From Marinicella marina (lineage in GTDB: Bacteria; Pseudomonadota; Gammaproteobacteria; Xanthomonadales; Marinicellaceae), in the NCBI RefSeq assembly GCF_030065545.1, contig NZ_JASJNC010000001.1:434001-498000 (forward strand): a DNA stretch of 64,000 nucleotides, given 5' to 3'. Within the stretch, counting starts at the first letter, position 1, and the number at the start of each line of letters is the position of its first letter. The notes under the pieces were generated by a model that was not told where the DNA came from, made no database searches, and saw only the letters and a list, made by a program, of their open reading frames with translations. Below, one piece after another: positions 42,333 to 52,249 of the stretch. Made by a program: the position numbers and the translations under genes.

Positions 42333-43232
42333 ATGAACCAAGCAGCTGAACAAAACGAAGCCGTGGCGCAAGAGGGCGCGGCCACTGAACCAAGCTTAAT
42401 TGAACAAATTCAAAATAAAATCACCGAGTATATATCTGACCCTGCGTTATTGATAGACATTGCCCAGTCTTTGATTTTGGCGCTGTTGATTTTTTGGGTG
42501 GGTAAGCGCATCGCGCGGTTTGTCAGTAACATGATTGGAAAAGGCCTGACTCGATCGGGCAATGAAGTCATTTTAGTGAACTTTATCCAGAACATCGTTT
42601 ATTACGTGTTGTTGGTGGTGGTGATTGTCATGGCATTGGGACAATTGGGTGTACAGACCACTTCATTGATTGCGGTCATGGGTGCCGCTGGCCTGGCTGT
42701 CGGCTTGGCTTTGAAAGATTCGTTGTCTAATTTGGCCTCAGGAGTGATGTTGGTATTGACCAGACCATTCAAACGCGGTGATTTTGTTGAAGTGGCAGGG
42801 ACACAAGGTAAAGTTACCGAGATTAAATTATTCAGTACCATCATGCACTCAACAGATAACAAAGAGATGATCATTCCAAACGGTCAAATCACTGCTGATG
42901 TCATCACCAATTACACCACAGAAGCCACCCGCCGGATTGATTTGGTGATTGGGGTCTCATATGACGATGACATCCACAAAGCGAAACAAATACTGATGGA
43001 TACCATCAGTGGCCATGAGTTGGTGCTGAGTGATCCGAAACCCAATGTGATGTTGAAAGATTTGGGTGCATCAAGCGTTGATTTTGCGGTCAGGCCTTGG
43101 GTCAAGACCGATGATTATTGGACTGTTTACGGTGACTTGATGGAACAGATCAAGACCAACATTGAAGCAGCTGGCTTGAGTTTCCCATACCCGCAACAAG
43201 ATGTGCACATGCACCAGGTTAATCAAGATTGA
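42333..43232 (+). CDS. mscS: Small-conductance mechanosensitive channel
   Basis: The 299-residue protein matches MscS in size (286). Three membrane helices lie at about 38-60, 78-105 and 110-145. The pore helix TM3 is Gly/Ala-rich (VMGAAGLAVGLALKDSLSNLASG), followed by the beta domain (LTRPFKRGDFVEV, MIIPNGQI, TNYT). It opens on membrane tension to release osmolytes. The N-terminal 25 residues are acidic. A strong terminator follows. Confidence 0.94.
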   Translation: MNQAAEQNEAVAQEGAATEPSLIEQIQNKITEYISDPALLIDIAQSLILALLIFWVGKRIARFVSNMIGKGLTRSGNEVILVNFIQNIVYYVLLVVVIVMALGQLGVQTTSLIAVMGAAGLAVGLALKDSLSNLASGVMLVLTRPFKRGDFVEVAGTQGKVTEIKLFSTIMHSTDNKEMIIPNGQITADVITNYTTEATRRIDLVIGVSYDDDIHKAKQILMDTISGHELVLSDPKPNVMLKDLGASSVDFAVRPWVKTDDYWTVYGDLMEQIKTNIEAAGLSFPYPQQDVHMHQVNQD

Positions 43233-43257
43233 TTTAATTCAATGAATTAACTGTAAC

Positions 43258-43290
43258 AAGGGCTGAATAAAAATTCGGCCCTTTTATTTT
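43258..43290 (+). terminator. Intrinsic terminator of mscS
   Basis: AAGGGCTGAAT pairs with ATTCGGCCCTT (one G-U pair) around an AAAA loop and is followed by TTATTTT. It overlaps the last codons of the opposing methyltransferase gene. Confidence 0.85.
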
Positions 43291-44021
43291 CTGGCCAACG
43301 CCACCAAACGCTCCGCACCCAGATCATAATCATCTTGCGACAATGAACCAAAAATGCGTACATCAGTGAAGCCTGCTTGTTGCAGCATTTGTGACAGTTC
43401 GTTAGCAGAATAGACAAAGTGTTCATAAGCCCAGCGGTGGGCCTGGTTGTCACGAACCAGAATCCACTCATTGGAATAAACAGACATGTTTTCAATCAGC
43501 AAAGGACGTTCAAAACGTATGTCACCGTTGTCATATTCGGTGCAATGAACCGGTTCAATGGCATGCGCTGCTTGTTCTTTACCAAAGGTATCAATAACCA
43601 AGCTGCCACCCTGATTCAACCACTGATAGGCGTTCTCCAGTACCCGCTGGTTTTCTGTCGGGGTGGGGTAGTAGCCAAATGAAGTGAATAAGTTGGTGAT
43701 CAGGTCAAACTTCTGTTGCGGTTGATAGTTCAATAAGTCGCTGTGAACTAAATTGGCGCTGAGCTTTTGTTGTTCTATATGATTGGCTGCTTGGTTCAAT
43801 AGGAAACCACTTAAGTCAACGCCAGTGACTGCCAAGTGTTTTCGCGCGAAACCCAAAACATGTCTGCCTGGACCACAAGCCAAATCGAGCACGGTTTTCA
43901 CTGGATGGTCTACCAGTTCCAGTATTTGTTGGCACTGTTGATTGGCTACATCGAAACTTTCTTGATCAAACATACAATCATAAAAGATGGCCCACATTTC
44001 GTTGTCGTCGTACCAAGGCAT
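43284..44021 (-). CDS. Class I SAM-dependent methyltransferase
   Basis: The 245-residue protein has motif I VLDLACGPGRHVLGFA, the SAM-ribose acid in VTGVDLSGFLL, motif II FDLITNLFTSFGYYP and motif III LNQGGSLVIDTFG. These are common to the Methyltransferase_25 group. There is no signal peptide and the substrate is not known. It is convergent with mscS, whose terminator hairpin lies in its 3' end. Confidence 0.88.
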   Translation of the reverse strand: MPWYDDNEMWAIFYDCMFDQESFDVANQQCQQILELVDHPVKTVLDLACGPGRHVLGFARKHLAVTGVDLSGFLLNQAANHIEQQKLSANLVHSDLLNYQPQQKFDLITNLFTSFGYYPTPTENQRVLENAYQWLNQGGSLVIDTFGKEQAAHAIEPVHCTEYDNGDIRFERPLLIENMSVYSNEWILVRDNQAHRWAYEHFVYSANELSQMLQQAGFTDVRIFGSLSQDDYDLGAERLVALARK

Positions 44022-44035
44022 GTTTTTCTCAGCGC

Positions 44036-44070
44036 AAAAAAAAAGACACTTTAAATCAAAAGTGTCTTTT
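44036..44070 (-). terminator. Intrinsic terminator of the yegP gene
   Basis: A 12-bp stem, AAAAGACACTTT with AAAGTGTCTTTT, has a 6-nt loop and on the minus strand ends in nine T residues (44036-44044). It begins 33 bp after the YegP stop codon. Confidence 0.85.
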
Positions 44071-44102
44071 AATGAAGTTATTAATTGATTTAGATAATGA
44101 GC

Positions 44103-44435
44103 TTATCTTTCATCAACGGTGGTCGCATCGGCAGCATTTTTAGCCACTGAAGCCATACCGTTTTTACAGCCACTGTCAGTTTTGTACATTTGAGACCGTC
44201 CAATTTCTTGGCCATTATTGGCTTTCAATACAAAGTAAGTGCGCCCGTCTTTGGCTTCTCTGCATTCGAACTTAGACTCATCTCCTGCATTGGCTTTGAC
44301 TGATTCAATGCCGTTTTCACAACCCGAGGCTGAACTGTAGCCTTGAGACTGAAGGATGACTTCGCCATTGCCTGCTTTTAATACAAAATAATCTTTACCG
44401 TCTTTACCCTTTGTTATACAAAATTTTCCTGCCAT
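44103..44435 (-). CDS. yegP: YegP family protein (two DUF1508 repeats)
   Basis: The 110-residue protein is a tandem of two ~50-residue DUF1508 units: KDYFVLKAGNGEVILQSQGYSSASGCENGIESV and RTYFVLKANNGQEIGRSQMYKTDSGCKNGMASV. This matches E. coli YegP (110 residues), a soluble protein of unknown role. It is a single gene with its own terminator. Confidence 0.93.
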   Translation of the reverse strand: MAGKFCITKGKDGKDYFVLKAGNGEVILQSQGYSSASGCENGIESVKANAGDESKFECREAKDGRTYFVLKANNGQEIGRSQMYKTDSGCKNGMASVAKNAADATTVDER

Positions 44436-44605
44436 GATTATAAACTCTCAAATGGGGTGATCCTCACACGGGCGTTTTCGCTTGCCACTGATCACATTAC
44501 AAATAATAACATCCATAGAGGACATTTACCTTTATCCATATTAAAATAGAGGATTCATAATGTAAAACACATATTACGAAATTTTACAATTGACTTGAGA
44601 AAAAT

Positions 44606-46777
44606 TTGACACAAAGATTCTTTATTGTGCTGTTTGGCACGCTCATCAACTTCGCACCCCTCATCGCCCAGGCTGACTTGAGCAGCTGTCCTGCTGTTGA
44701 TGTGAAAATTAATGCGGTACAAAAACATTGTATAGAGCAAACCAGCACGCCCGGAAAAATTGGTTTGTTGGCCAAGCGTTCGGCCGTCATTGAGCCAGGT
44801 GAGTTTTTGTTGGACGGTGACATTTGCATCATCCAAGATGAATTGCGGATGATGACACCCAAGCTGATTTACCATCAGGCTGAGGGTGAATTCGATAGTG
44901 AGGGTGGCGTGATGCTACAAAACGGTGCGCAAAGAATCAGTGCGGCACAAGCCAAATTCTTCTCGGAAGACATGAGCGCCCAACTGGAACAAGTTGATTT
45001 CTTTTTGCGAGACTCAGACATGAACGGCCAAGCCAGTAACATGTTCTTGCAAAAAAACCGTTCAAAACTCGATAACCTGACTTTTTCAACCTGCTCACCT
45101 GAACAGCGTGACTGGGAAATCATCGCCCAATCTGCTCAGTTGGATCATGAGAAAGGCGTAGGCACTTTCAAGCACGTCAGCCTGCGCTTTAAGGATGTAC
45201 CCATTTTCTACGTACCTTGGGCCAAACTACCGTTGAATGATGATCGACGCAGTGGCTTATTGATGCCGCAAATTTCCTATTCTGATAATACTGGTTTGGA
45301 TTTGGCGTTGCCTTATTACCTCAACATCGCGCCACAGGTGGATGCCACTTTGACACCCCGGTTTTTACAACAACACGGTTTGATGTTGGGTGCTGAGTTA
45401 CGCTACCTGAGCCCGCGATCGAATGGCATTTTTTCGGGAACCTATCTGCCAGATGATGATCGCAGAAACCGTGACCGCGGATTGATTGAATACAACCACC
45501 GCACCCGTTTTGCGCAGGGTTGGTCATTCAACAGTGATTTAAACCATGTCACAGACTCACAGTACTATGAAGATTTTGCCTCCAGCTCATTTCTGACGGC
45601 CACACCTTATTTGCGCAGTGCCATCAATGTTCGAGGCAACGGTTTGAATTGGCGCTTTTTTGCTGGCATCAATGACTACCAAGTATTGAGCCAAAACATC
45701 ACAGCTGCCAATGAACCTTATCAGACCTTTCCTGAAATCGCTTTTGACTGGTTCGAATATGATTACCGCCGCCAGTTGAACTACGGTATCAGCACTGAAC
45801 TAATCAACTTCTATCGTGAGGATTCGGTCGGTGCATGGCGCAGTGACATCACGCCTTGGGTTGAAAAACAATGGTCCAACGCATGGGGTTTCATCAAACC
45901 CAAACTGCAGTACCGCAGCACCTACTACCAGTTTGATGATGAACGAGAAGACCTCAGCAGGAATTTGCCGATTGCTTCATTGGACATGGGCATGACCTTT
46001 GAAAAAAGCAGTACCGACGGTTATAAAACCATTGAGCCTCGGTTGTTTTATGTGTATGCCCCCGATCGTGATCAAAGTGACATTCCAATTTTTGATTCAC
46101 GTGAATTAACTTTTGGATCATCGCTGCTGTTTCAGACCAACCGTTTTTCTGGTGGCGATAGACAATCAGACATGAACCAAGTGGCTGCCGCTTTGACCCA
46201 TCGCAGCTTTACTGCCACGGGTCGTGAACAATGGAACCTCACAGTCGGTCAGATCAAGTATTTTGATGACCAAAGCGTGCAAATCAACAATCAGCCTGAA
46301 GATTTAACGAAATCTCCATTAGTGGTTGAATACAATCACTTCCTGAGTAAATATTGGAATGCTGGGTTGAGTATTCATTATGACCAAGTCAACTCGGAAA
46401 TGGAGCGGGGCATGTTTCGGGTCCAGAGAATAACCCCCAAACAGCAAGTTTTTAATTTTGCCTACCGCTTCAGACGCAATCAATTGGAACAGTTTGACAC
46501 TTCATTTGTCTTACCTATCAAGGACCAACACCGCATCATTGCCAGGTGGAACTACTCAACCAAATTTGATAAAACCATTGAGGCGGTCTTTGGTTACGAA
46601 AGAAAAAGTTGTTGTTGGGCATTTCGCCTGTTGGGTAGGCACTATTTGACTGATGAAAATGGTCAATCAAACAACGGCATATACGCAGAAATACAACTCA
46701 ACGGCTTGGGTTCAGTTGGCAGGAACCCAAGGCGCATATTGAAACAAACCATAGCAGGATATAACGAGGCTTTTTAA
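44606..46777 (+). CDS. lptD: LPS-assembly outer-membrane protein LptD
   Basis: The 723-residue protein starts at a TTG (44606, with GAGA upstream). The signal peptide is MTQRFFIVLFGTLINFAPLIAQA. It has an OstA-like jellyroll domain (about 60-170) and a long C-terminal barrel. Cysteines stand at the positions used for the LptD disulfides: two near the N-terminus (SSCPAVD, KHCIEQ), one in FSTCSPEQ and the pair SCCWAF near the C-terminus. With LptE it inserts LPS in the outer membrane. It is somewhat shorter than E. coli LptD (784). surA starts 1 bp after it, as in E. coli. Confidence 0.96.
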   Translation: MTQRFFIVLFGTLINFAPLIAQADLSSCPAVDVKINAVQKHCIEQTSTPGKIGLLAKRSAVIEPGEFLLDGDICIIQDELRMMTPKLIYHQAEGEFDSEGGVMLQNGAQRISAAQAKFFSEDMSAQLEQVDFFLRDSDMNGQASNMFLQKNRSKLDNLTFSTCSPEQRDWEIIAQSAQLDHEKGVGTFKHVSLRFKDVPIFYVPWAKLPLNDDRRSGLLMPQISYSDNTGLDLALPYYLNIAPQVDATLTPRFLQQHGLMLGAELRYLSPRSNGIFSGTYLPDDDRRNRDRGLIEYNHRTRFAQGWSFNSDLNHVTDSQYYEDFASSSFLTATPYLRSAINVRGNGLNWRFFAGINDYQVLSQNITAANEPYQTFPEIAFDWFEYDYRRQLNYGISTELINFYREDSVGAWRSDITPWVEKQWSNAWGFIKPKLQYRSTYYQFDDEREDLSRNLPIASLDMGMTFEKSSTDGYKTIEPRLFYVYAPDRDQSDIPIFDSRELTFGSSLLFQTNRFSGGDRQSDMNQVAAALTHRSFTATGREQWNLTVGQIKYFDDQSVQINNQPEDLTKSPLVVEYNHFLSKYWNAGLSIHYDQVNSEMERGMFRVQRITPKQQVFNFAYRFRRNQLEQFDTSFVLPIKDQHRIIARWNYSTKFDKTIEAVFGYERKSCCWAFRLLGRHYLTDENGQSNNGIYAEIQLNGLGSVGRNPRRILKQTIAGYNEAF

Positions 46778-46778
46778 C

Positions 46779-48038
46779 ATGAGAAACACCTTAATCATTT
46801 TATTTTTAACTACAACTTTCGTGGCCACTGGCCAGGAATTATTAGACGAAATCGTCGCGGTTGTTGATGATAATGTCATCATGCGATCTGAACTGGATCG
46901 TGCCACTGAATCAATCAAAAAACAAATCGAAGCCAGTGGTAACCAAACACCACCTGCTGAAATTCTGAATTCGCAAGTCTTAGAACGATTGATTATCCAA
47001 GAAATTCAAATCGCTCGTGCCGAACAGGCAGGTATCAGAATACCTGACAATGAAATTGATGCGGCTTTGGCCAACATTGCTGCGCAAAATGGTCTGACCT
47101 TGGAACAGATGCAACAAGCGGTTGAGAGTGATGGTTTCAGTTTTGCTGATTTTCGTCGTGACATGAAACGTGACATGCAAGCTGAGCGGGTTAGATACGC
47201 CTATGCCAACTCCACAGTCAAAATCAGCGACCATGAAATAGACTTGTTCTTGGCTGATAATGAATTGGATCAGGGCGAAGTTGAAATTCAACACATTCTG
47301 ATAGCTACCAGCAGTGATAACGATGCATCAGCCACTGAAGCGGCGCAAACGGAGGCCAATGAGTTGTATGAAAAGATTCAATCAGGTGAAAATTTTGCCG
47401 CATTGGCCACACAGTTTTCTGATGGCCAAAAAGCCCTGGAAGGTGGTCGCTTGGGTTGGCGCCCAGTTAACCAGCTGCCACCCTTGTTTGCTGATCAAGT
47501 GACCTTGATGTCACCTGGCGAAGTAACGCGACCCATCCGCTCTCCCAGTGGGTTTCATATCTTGAAATTGTTGGATAAAAAAAGCGAAACCATCAAAACA
47601 GTCGATCAATACAACATGCTTCACATCATGATTGAAACAGACGAAGTTGTTTCAGCCCGCGATGGCATGGAGATTGCCAATGGTTTACATGAAAAGATCA
47701 TGGCAGGCGAAGATTTTTCAAAATTGGCTGAAGAACATTCAGACGATCATTCATCGGCACCATTGGGTGGTGATATGGGTTGGTTTGAAATCAATAAATT
47801 TGGTCCTCGCATGGCAGATGTCATAGCCGGCCTTGAAGTCAACGAAGTGTCGAACCCCTTCCAAACTGATGTCGGATGGCACATCATCAAGTTTCTGGGT
47901 AAAAAAGAAGCGGACGTAACCACTGAATTCAGGCGGGAACAAGCGAGTAACGCCATCAGACAACGCAAAGTTGAAGAAGAAATCGAATCATGGATCAGAC
48001 AGATCCGTGGTGAAGCATTTGTTGATATCAGACTTTGA
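46779..48038 (+). CDS. surA: Periplasmic chaperone / peptidyl-prolyl isomerase SurA
   Basis: The 419-residue protein has a signal peptide (MRNTLIILFLTTTFVATG), the SurA N-terminal chaperone domain (LLDEIVAVVDDNVIMRSELD), and two PpiC parvulin domains (about 168-270, with EIQHILIATSS and GGRLGWRPV, and 282-385, with NMLHIMIETDE and LGGDMGWFEI). It escorts outer-membrane proteins, including LptD, whose gene precedes it by 1 bp. Confidence 0.97.
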   Translation: MRNTLIILFLTTTFVATGQELLDEIVAVVDDNVIMRSELDRATESIKKQIEASGNQTPPAEILNSQVLERLIIQEIQIARAEQAGIRIPDNEIDAALANIAAQNGLTLEQMQQAVESDGFSFADFRRDMKRDMQAERVRYAYANSTVKISDHEIDLFLADNELDQGEVEIQHILIATSSDNDASATEAAQTEANELYEKIQSGENFAALATQFSDGQKALEGGRLGWRPVNQLPPLFADQVTLMSPGEVTRPIRSPSGFHILKLLDKKSETIKTVDQYNMLHIMIETDEVVSARDGMEIANGLHEKIMAGEDFSKLAEEHSDDHSSAPLGGDMGWFEINKFGPRMADVIAGLEVNEVSNPFQTDVGWHIIKFLGKKEADVTTEFRREQASNAIRQRKVEEEIESWIRQIRGEAFVDIRL

Positions 48039-48059
48039 TGGCAGTTAAAGCCTAGTCTC

Positions 48060-48977
48060 ATGATAGCTATTACTCTGGGAGAGCCAGCTGGGATAGGGGT
48101 GGAATTGGTGGCTCAACTGGCAGCCAAAAATGAACTCAAAGGTTGTGTTTTGATCGGTGATGAAAACTTCATCTGCCAAAACATACCAGAAGCATCGGCA
48201 CTGACCATCAGGCACATACCTTTGGCCGCCAAGGCAAAGGCAGGACAGCTTAATGCGCTTAATTCAGCTTATGTGTTAGAAACCATCAAAACAGCCACTT
48301 TAGGCTGTCTCAGTGGTGAGTATGATGCGATGGTGACAGCGCCTATCCACAAAGGCATCATCAATGATGCGGGTATACCGTTTTCGGGACACACTGAATA
48401 CCTGGCAGAATTAACCCATACCCCACAAGTGGTGATGATGCTGTTGAATTCAGTGATGCGGGTCGCGCTGGTGACCACGCACATCCCGTTAAAGGACGTT
48501 TCAAAACAGGTCACTGCTGAGCAAATAAAATCAGTTACGCACATTTTGTACCAAGACTTAAAACATAAGTTTGGTATTCAACAGCCCAGTATTGCTGTGT
48601 GTGGTTTGAATCCACACGCCGGTGAAGGTGGCCATATTGGTCAAGAAGAGCTAGAAACCATTATTCCAGCTTTGGATGACTTGAGAATGGCGGGGCTGTA
48701 TATTCATGGCCCGATTCCAGCAGACACCTTGTTCACGCCGAATAAAGTCAAAAACTATGATGCCATTTTGGCGATGTACCACGATCAGGGTTTGGCACCA
48801 TTGAAGTATGCGGGTTTTGGTGAATCGGTGAACATCACCTTGGGCTTGCCCATCATTCGTACCAGTGTGGATCACGGTACGGCTTTGGACATTGTTGGTC
48901 AAGGCAAAGCCGACGCGGGCAGTCTGCGTGCGGCACTTCAATTGGCTAAGGATTGTGTGCAAAGGACGGTTTTATGA
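48060..48977 (+). CDS. pdxA: 4-hydroxythreonine-4-phosphate dehydrogenase
   Basis: The 305-residue enzyme of pyridoxal-5-phosphate synthesis has GEPAGIGVELV at the start, VTAPIHKGIIN, the metal-binding GHTEYLAEL, and AMYHDQGLAPLKYAGFGESVNITLGLP. It is about 20 residues shorter than the E. coli enzyme. It follows surA by 21 bp and overlaps rsmA by 4 bp (ATGA), the usual surA-pdxA-rsmA order. Confidence 0.97.
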   Translation: MIAITLGEPAGIGVELVAQLAAKNELKGCVLIGDENFICQNIPEASALTIRHIPLAAKAKAGQLNALNSAYVLETIKTATLGCLSGEYDAMVTAPIHKGIINDAGIPFSGHTEYLAELTHTPQVVMMLLNSVMRVALVTTHIPLKDVSKQVTAEQIKSVTHILYQDLKHKFGIQQPSIAVCGLNPHAGEGGHIGQEELETIIPALDDLRMAGLYIHGPIPADTLFTPNKVKNYDAILAMYHDQGLAPLKYAGFGESVNITLGLPIIRTSVDHGTALDIVGQGKADAGSLRAALQLAKDCVQRTVL

Positions 48978-49735
48978 AAGCCAAAAAATCACTGGGACAA
49001 AACTTCCTCCAAGATGAAGGCGTCATTCACAACATCGTCAAAATCATCAACCCACAAGCCGATGACCGGCTGATAGAGATTGGTCCAGGTCATGGCGCCA
49101 TCACTGAACACCTACAGGCCAGTGGTGCAGAATTGCAGCTGATTGAGCTGGACACTGACTTGATCCCCATTTTAAGTGAGCGTTTTGCTGCATCAAGCAA
49201 CGTCACTTTACACCATTTGGATGCTTTGAAATTACAGCTCAAAAATGGACCTTATAAAGTGGTTGGTAACCTGCCATACAACATATCATCACCATTACTG
49301 ATCAGCATGTTGTACCAAGCCAGCCAAATTGAACAAATGGTGTTTATGCTGCAAAAAGAGGTGGTACAACGCATTTGTGCACCACCAGGTGAAAAGTTAT
49401 TTGGTCGTTTATCGGTGATGTTGCAGCACCGCTTTGAATGTTTGGGACATTTAAGCATTCCGCCGGAAGCGTTTAATCCACAACCCAAAGTGGACTCACA
49501 AATCATTCAACTGATCACCAAGCAAAACCCAACACAAGTGCCGTTGCCGGAACTGGAAGCATTGGTCAAACAGTCTTTCGCCATGCGCCGCAAAACCATC
49601 CGCAACAACTTAAAAGGCATGATCAGTGTCGAACAAATTGAGCAAGTGGGTATTGACCCAAGTCAGCGCCCAGAGACCATCAGTGTGGCTCAGTTCGAAC
49701 AATTAACCTTGCAGTACATTGAAAGCAAAAAATAA
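48974..49735 (+). CDS. rsmA: 16S rRNA dimethyladenosine methyltransferase
   Basis: The 253-residue protein starts at the ATG at 48974 (MKAKKSLGQNFLQD, the family's standard start; the open frame begins 21 bp earlier). It has motif I IEIGPGHGAITE, VVGNLPYNISSPLL (the NLPY catalytic motif) and the C-terminal rRNA-binding FAMRRKTIRNNLKG. It dimethylates two adenines near the 3' end of 16S rRNA. It overlaps pdxA by 4 bp. Confidence 0.97.
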   Translation: MKAKKSLGQNFLQDEGVIHNIVKIINPQADDRLIEIGPGHGAITEHLQASGAELQLIELDTDLIPILSERFAASSNVTLHHLDALKLQLKNGPYKVVGNLPYNISSPLLISMLYQASQIEQMVFMLQKEVVQRICAPPGEKLFGRLSVMLQHRFECLGHLSIPPEAFNPQPKVDSQIIQLITKQNPTQVPLPELEALVKQSFAMRRKTIRNNLKGMISVEQIEQVGIDPSQRPETISVAQFEQLTLQYIESKK

Positions 49736-49738
49736 AAC

Positions 49739-50338
49739 ATGCTAATCAAACAGTTTGTTGATATACCCAGTTGTTTCATCACGGCCACCGATACCGATGC
49801 TGGTAAAACTTACATTTCTTGTCAAATCCTCAAAGCGTGGAAAAACCAAGGATTAACTGTGGGTGCTTTCAAACCAATTGCATCCGGTGCCATCTGGCAA
49901 GGTGGTCAGCTGGTCAGTGAAGATGCGCTTGAATTGGCCAAAGTGACGGGACAAACATTGAGTGAAATCAACCCTTATACATTTGAACATCCCGCATCAC
50001 CACACATTGCGGATGTCGATGGCCAGTTTAATATGTCTGAATGCCTGGATTTATTTCAGCAATTAAACAACAAATACGACCGTGTATTGGTGGAGGGTGT
50101 CGGCGGTTGGTGTGTGCCATTGAGTGAGAATCTGATGCTGAAAGACTTGGCCATTGCTGTGCAATTACCAGTGGTGATGGTGGCCAGAATTGGTTTGGGT
50201 TGTATCAACCACAGCCTACTGACCATCGAGAAAATCAAACAAGACAGTGATTTGTATCACGGTTGGATTGCCAATGTCATTGAAGCCGAATTCACAGATA
50301 TTGATAGCAACATACAAGCCATTGTTGACAGGAGTTAG
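49739..50338 (+). CDS. bioD: Dethiobiotin synthetase
   Basis: The 199-residue ATP-dependent enzyme has the modified P loop FITATDTDAGKTYIS, the substrate lysine in AFKPIASGA, and the EGVGGWCVPL loop. It closes the ureido ring of dethiobiotin from DAPA and CO2. It is 3 bp after rsmA. Other bio genes are not in the window, so bioD is unlinked from them here or they lie elsewhere. Confidence 0.92.
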   Translation: MLIKQFVDIPSCFITATDTDAGKTYISCQILKAWKNQGLTVGAFKPIASGAIWQGGQLVSEDALELAKVTGQTLSEINPYTFEHPASPHIADVDGQFNMSECLDLFQQLNNKYDRVLVEGVGGWCVPLSENLMLKDLAIAVQLPVVMVARIGLGCINHSLLTIEKIKQDSDLYHGWIANVIEAEFTDIDSNIQAIVDRS

Positions 50339-50444
50339 GCCAGCGTCATGAAAACATCATCTGAATTAAACACAAGCACAACATAAGACACCTAAACTTC
50401 TCCGGATTAATTGCTCCTTACTATTAATCCTATGAGAGGTTCTG

Positions 50445-51980
50445 ATGAGAATAAAACACCCCATTAAGATGCTGGCTTTGTTGGCCATGAGTTGCCACAG
50501 CCATGCCGCCATTCAATTAGAGAAAATCAATCAATTATCGACTGGGCTGGGCGAAAGCTCCGGTGAAATATCAAGTTACGACAGCAACAGCCAGAAATTA
50601 TTTGTGATCAATTCAGGCTTTGCATCATTCAGTATTTTTGATTTCTCGACGCCATTACAGGCTGGTGCCAGTACCACCATCGATCTCAGTTCATTCGGCG
50701 CTGGTCCTAACAGCATAGCCAGCCACGATGGCATGGTTGCTGTGGCAGTTCAAGCCGATGCGGTTACTGACAATGGTACGGTTGAGTTTTTTGACACCAA
50801 CGGGGTGCACCAAAGAACGTTAACGGTTGGTGCTTTGCCGGACATGCTGACTTTCAATCAAGACGGCAGCCAGTTGATTGTGGCCAATGAAGGTGAGCCG
50901 GATGCCGGCATCAATCCTTTGGGCTCAGTGAGCATCATTGATATGTCTATGGGCGTGGCCAACGCCACTGTAGCCACTTTGGACTTTACTGCATTCAATG
51001 CCGGTCAACCCAGGAACAACGAGCTGCCTGCTGATCTGATTATTGCGCCCAATCAAGCAGTGGCTGAGGATTTAGAACCAGAATACGTTGCGATCAGTGC
51101 CGATGGAAGCCAGGCTTTTGTGACCTTACAAGAGAACAATGCCGTGGCTGTGGTGGATTTAATCAATCCCGCCATCAACAGCATCCAAGCACTGGGTTTC
51201 AAAGACCACAGCTTACCGGGCAATGAATTGGATCCCAGTGACAGTGATGGTCCCAAAGCTAATGGTGCTATCAACATCAATAACTGGCCGGTGAGCGGCA
51301 TTTACATGCCTGATGCGATTGCTGCCGTGAACATCAACAACAACGATTATTACCTCACCGCCAACGAAGGTGATGCGCGGGATGAAGATGCCCGCATCAA
51401 AGACCTGGTATTAGATCCGATCAGCTTCCCCAACGCAGCAGACCTGCAACAAGATGCCCAGTTGGGTCGCCTGGATGCGCAAACCAATCTGGGTAGCGGT
51501 CCAAACGGATACACCGAGCTGTATGTTTATGGTGGTCGTTCTTTCTCTATCTGGGATGCCAGCAGTGGTGTCCAAGTGTTTGACTCTGGCAGTGAGGTTG
51601 CTTTTAAAATTGCTGAATTGAACCCTGAGTTATTCAATGCCAATAACGCTTCAGCAGATGACTTTGATCAACGCAGTGACAACAAAGGCGCTGAACCGGA
51701 AGGCATCACCACTGCACGCATCAATGGGAAAAATTATGCTTTTATTGGTTTAGAGCGTGTGGGTGGCATCATGGTTTATGACATCACTGATCCGGCTTTG
51801 GCCAGTTTTGAAAGTTATCAGCCAGCCACCGATGGTGATGTGGCGCCTGAAGGATTATTATTTATCCCTGGTGAGAGCAACGCCACTGGCGAAAACTTGC
51901 TGTTGGTGAGCTATGAGGATACCGGCACCATCGGGGTGTTTCGATTGATTGATGTGATTTTCAACAACAGTTTTGAATAA
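50445..51980 (+). CDS. Choice-of-anchor I family secreted protein
   Basis: The 511-residue protein has a signal peptide (MRIKHPIKMLALLAMSCHSHAA) and a propeller-like body typical of the choice-of-anchor I family: LIVANEGEPDAG, EYVAISADGSQAFVTLQENNAVAVVDL, YYLTANEGDARDED, GAEPEGI, and FIGLERVGGIMVYD. It ends VIFNNSFE-stop. This tail resembles that of the FG-GAP protein at 20.4 kb and may be a shared export or anchoring signal. The substrate and enzyme activity are unknown. Confidence 0.82.
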   Translation: MRIKHPIKMLALLAMSCHSHAAIQLEKINQLSTGLGESSGEISSYDSNSQKLFVINSGFASFSIFDFSTPLQAGASTTIDLSSFGAGPNSIASHDGMVAVAVQADAVTDNGTVEFFDTNGVHQRTLTVGALPDMLTFNQDGSQLIVANEGEPDAGINPLGSVSIIDMSMGVANATVATLDFTAFNAGQPRNNELPADLIIAPNQAVAEDLEPEYVAISADGSQAFVTLQENNAVAVVDLINPAINSIQALGFKDHSLPGNELDPSDSDGPKANGAININNWPVSGIYMPDAIAAVNINNNDYYLTANEGDARDEDARIKDLVLDPISFPNAADLQQDAQLGRLDAQTNLGSGPNGYTELYVYGGRSFSIWDASSGVQVFDSGSEVAFKIAELNPELFNANNASADDFDQRSDNKGAEPEGITTARINGKNYAFIGLERVGGIMVYDITDPALASFESYQPATDGDVAPEGLLFIPGESNATGENLLLVSYEDTGTIGVFRLIDVIFNNSFE

Positions 51981-52192
51981 GTGCAATAGATTAAGAACTA
52001 CCAAGCCCTATGTCAGCTCACGGGGTGTTGTCTATATGAAATTAAAACCAAAAAGTTGATTATGGCGGTCACAACAGGCTTCAGGTCATCATGCTGGGCG
52101 AGAGTCAGTGGCCCTTGACTTAAAAGTAACATACTGCCAAGTGAAGATGCCTGTTATTAACAAAATCAATTTATACAGCTGTGGAGCTTAAG

Positions 52193-52230
52193 CAAAAAGC
52201 GCTTTACCGAAAGGGATTTCAGTAAAGCGT
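52193..52230 (-). terminator. Intrinsic terminator of the ABC export operon
   Basis: On the minus strand CGCTTTACTGAAA pairs with TTTCGGTAAAGCG around a short loop and is followed by CTTTTT, about 20 bp after the permease stop codon. Confidence 0.8.
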
Positions 52231-52249
52231 TTAATTGGATTGAGGACTT

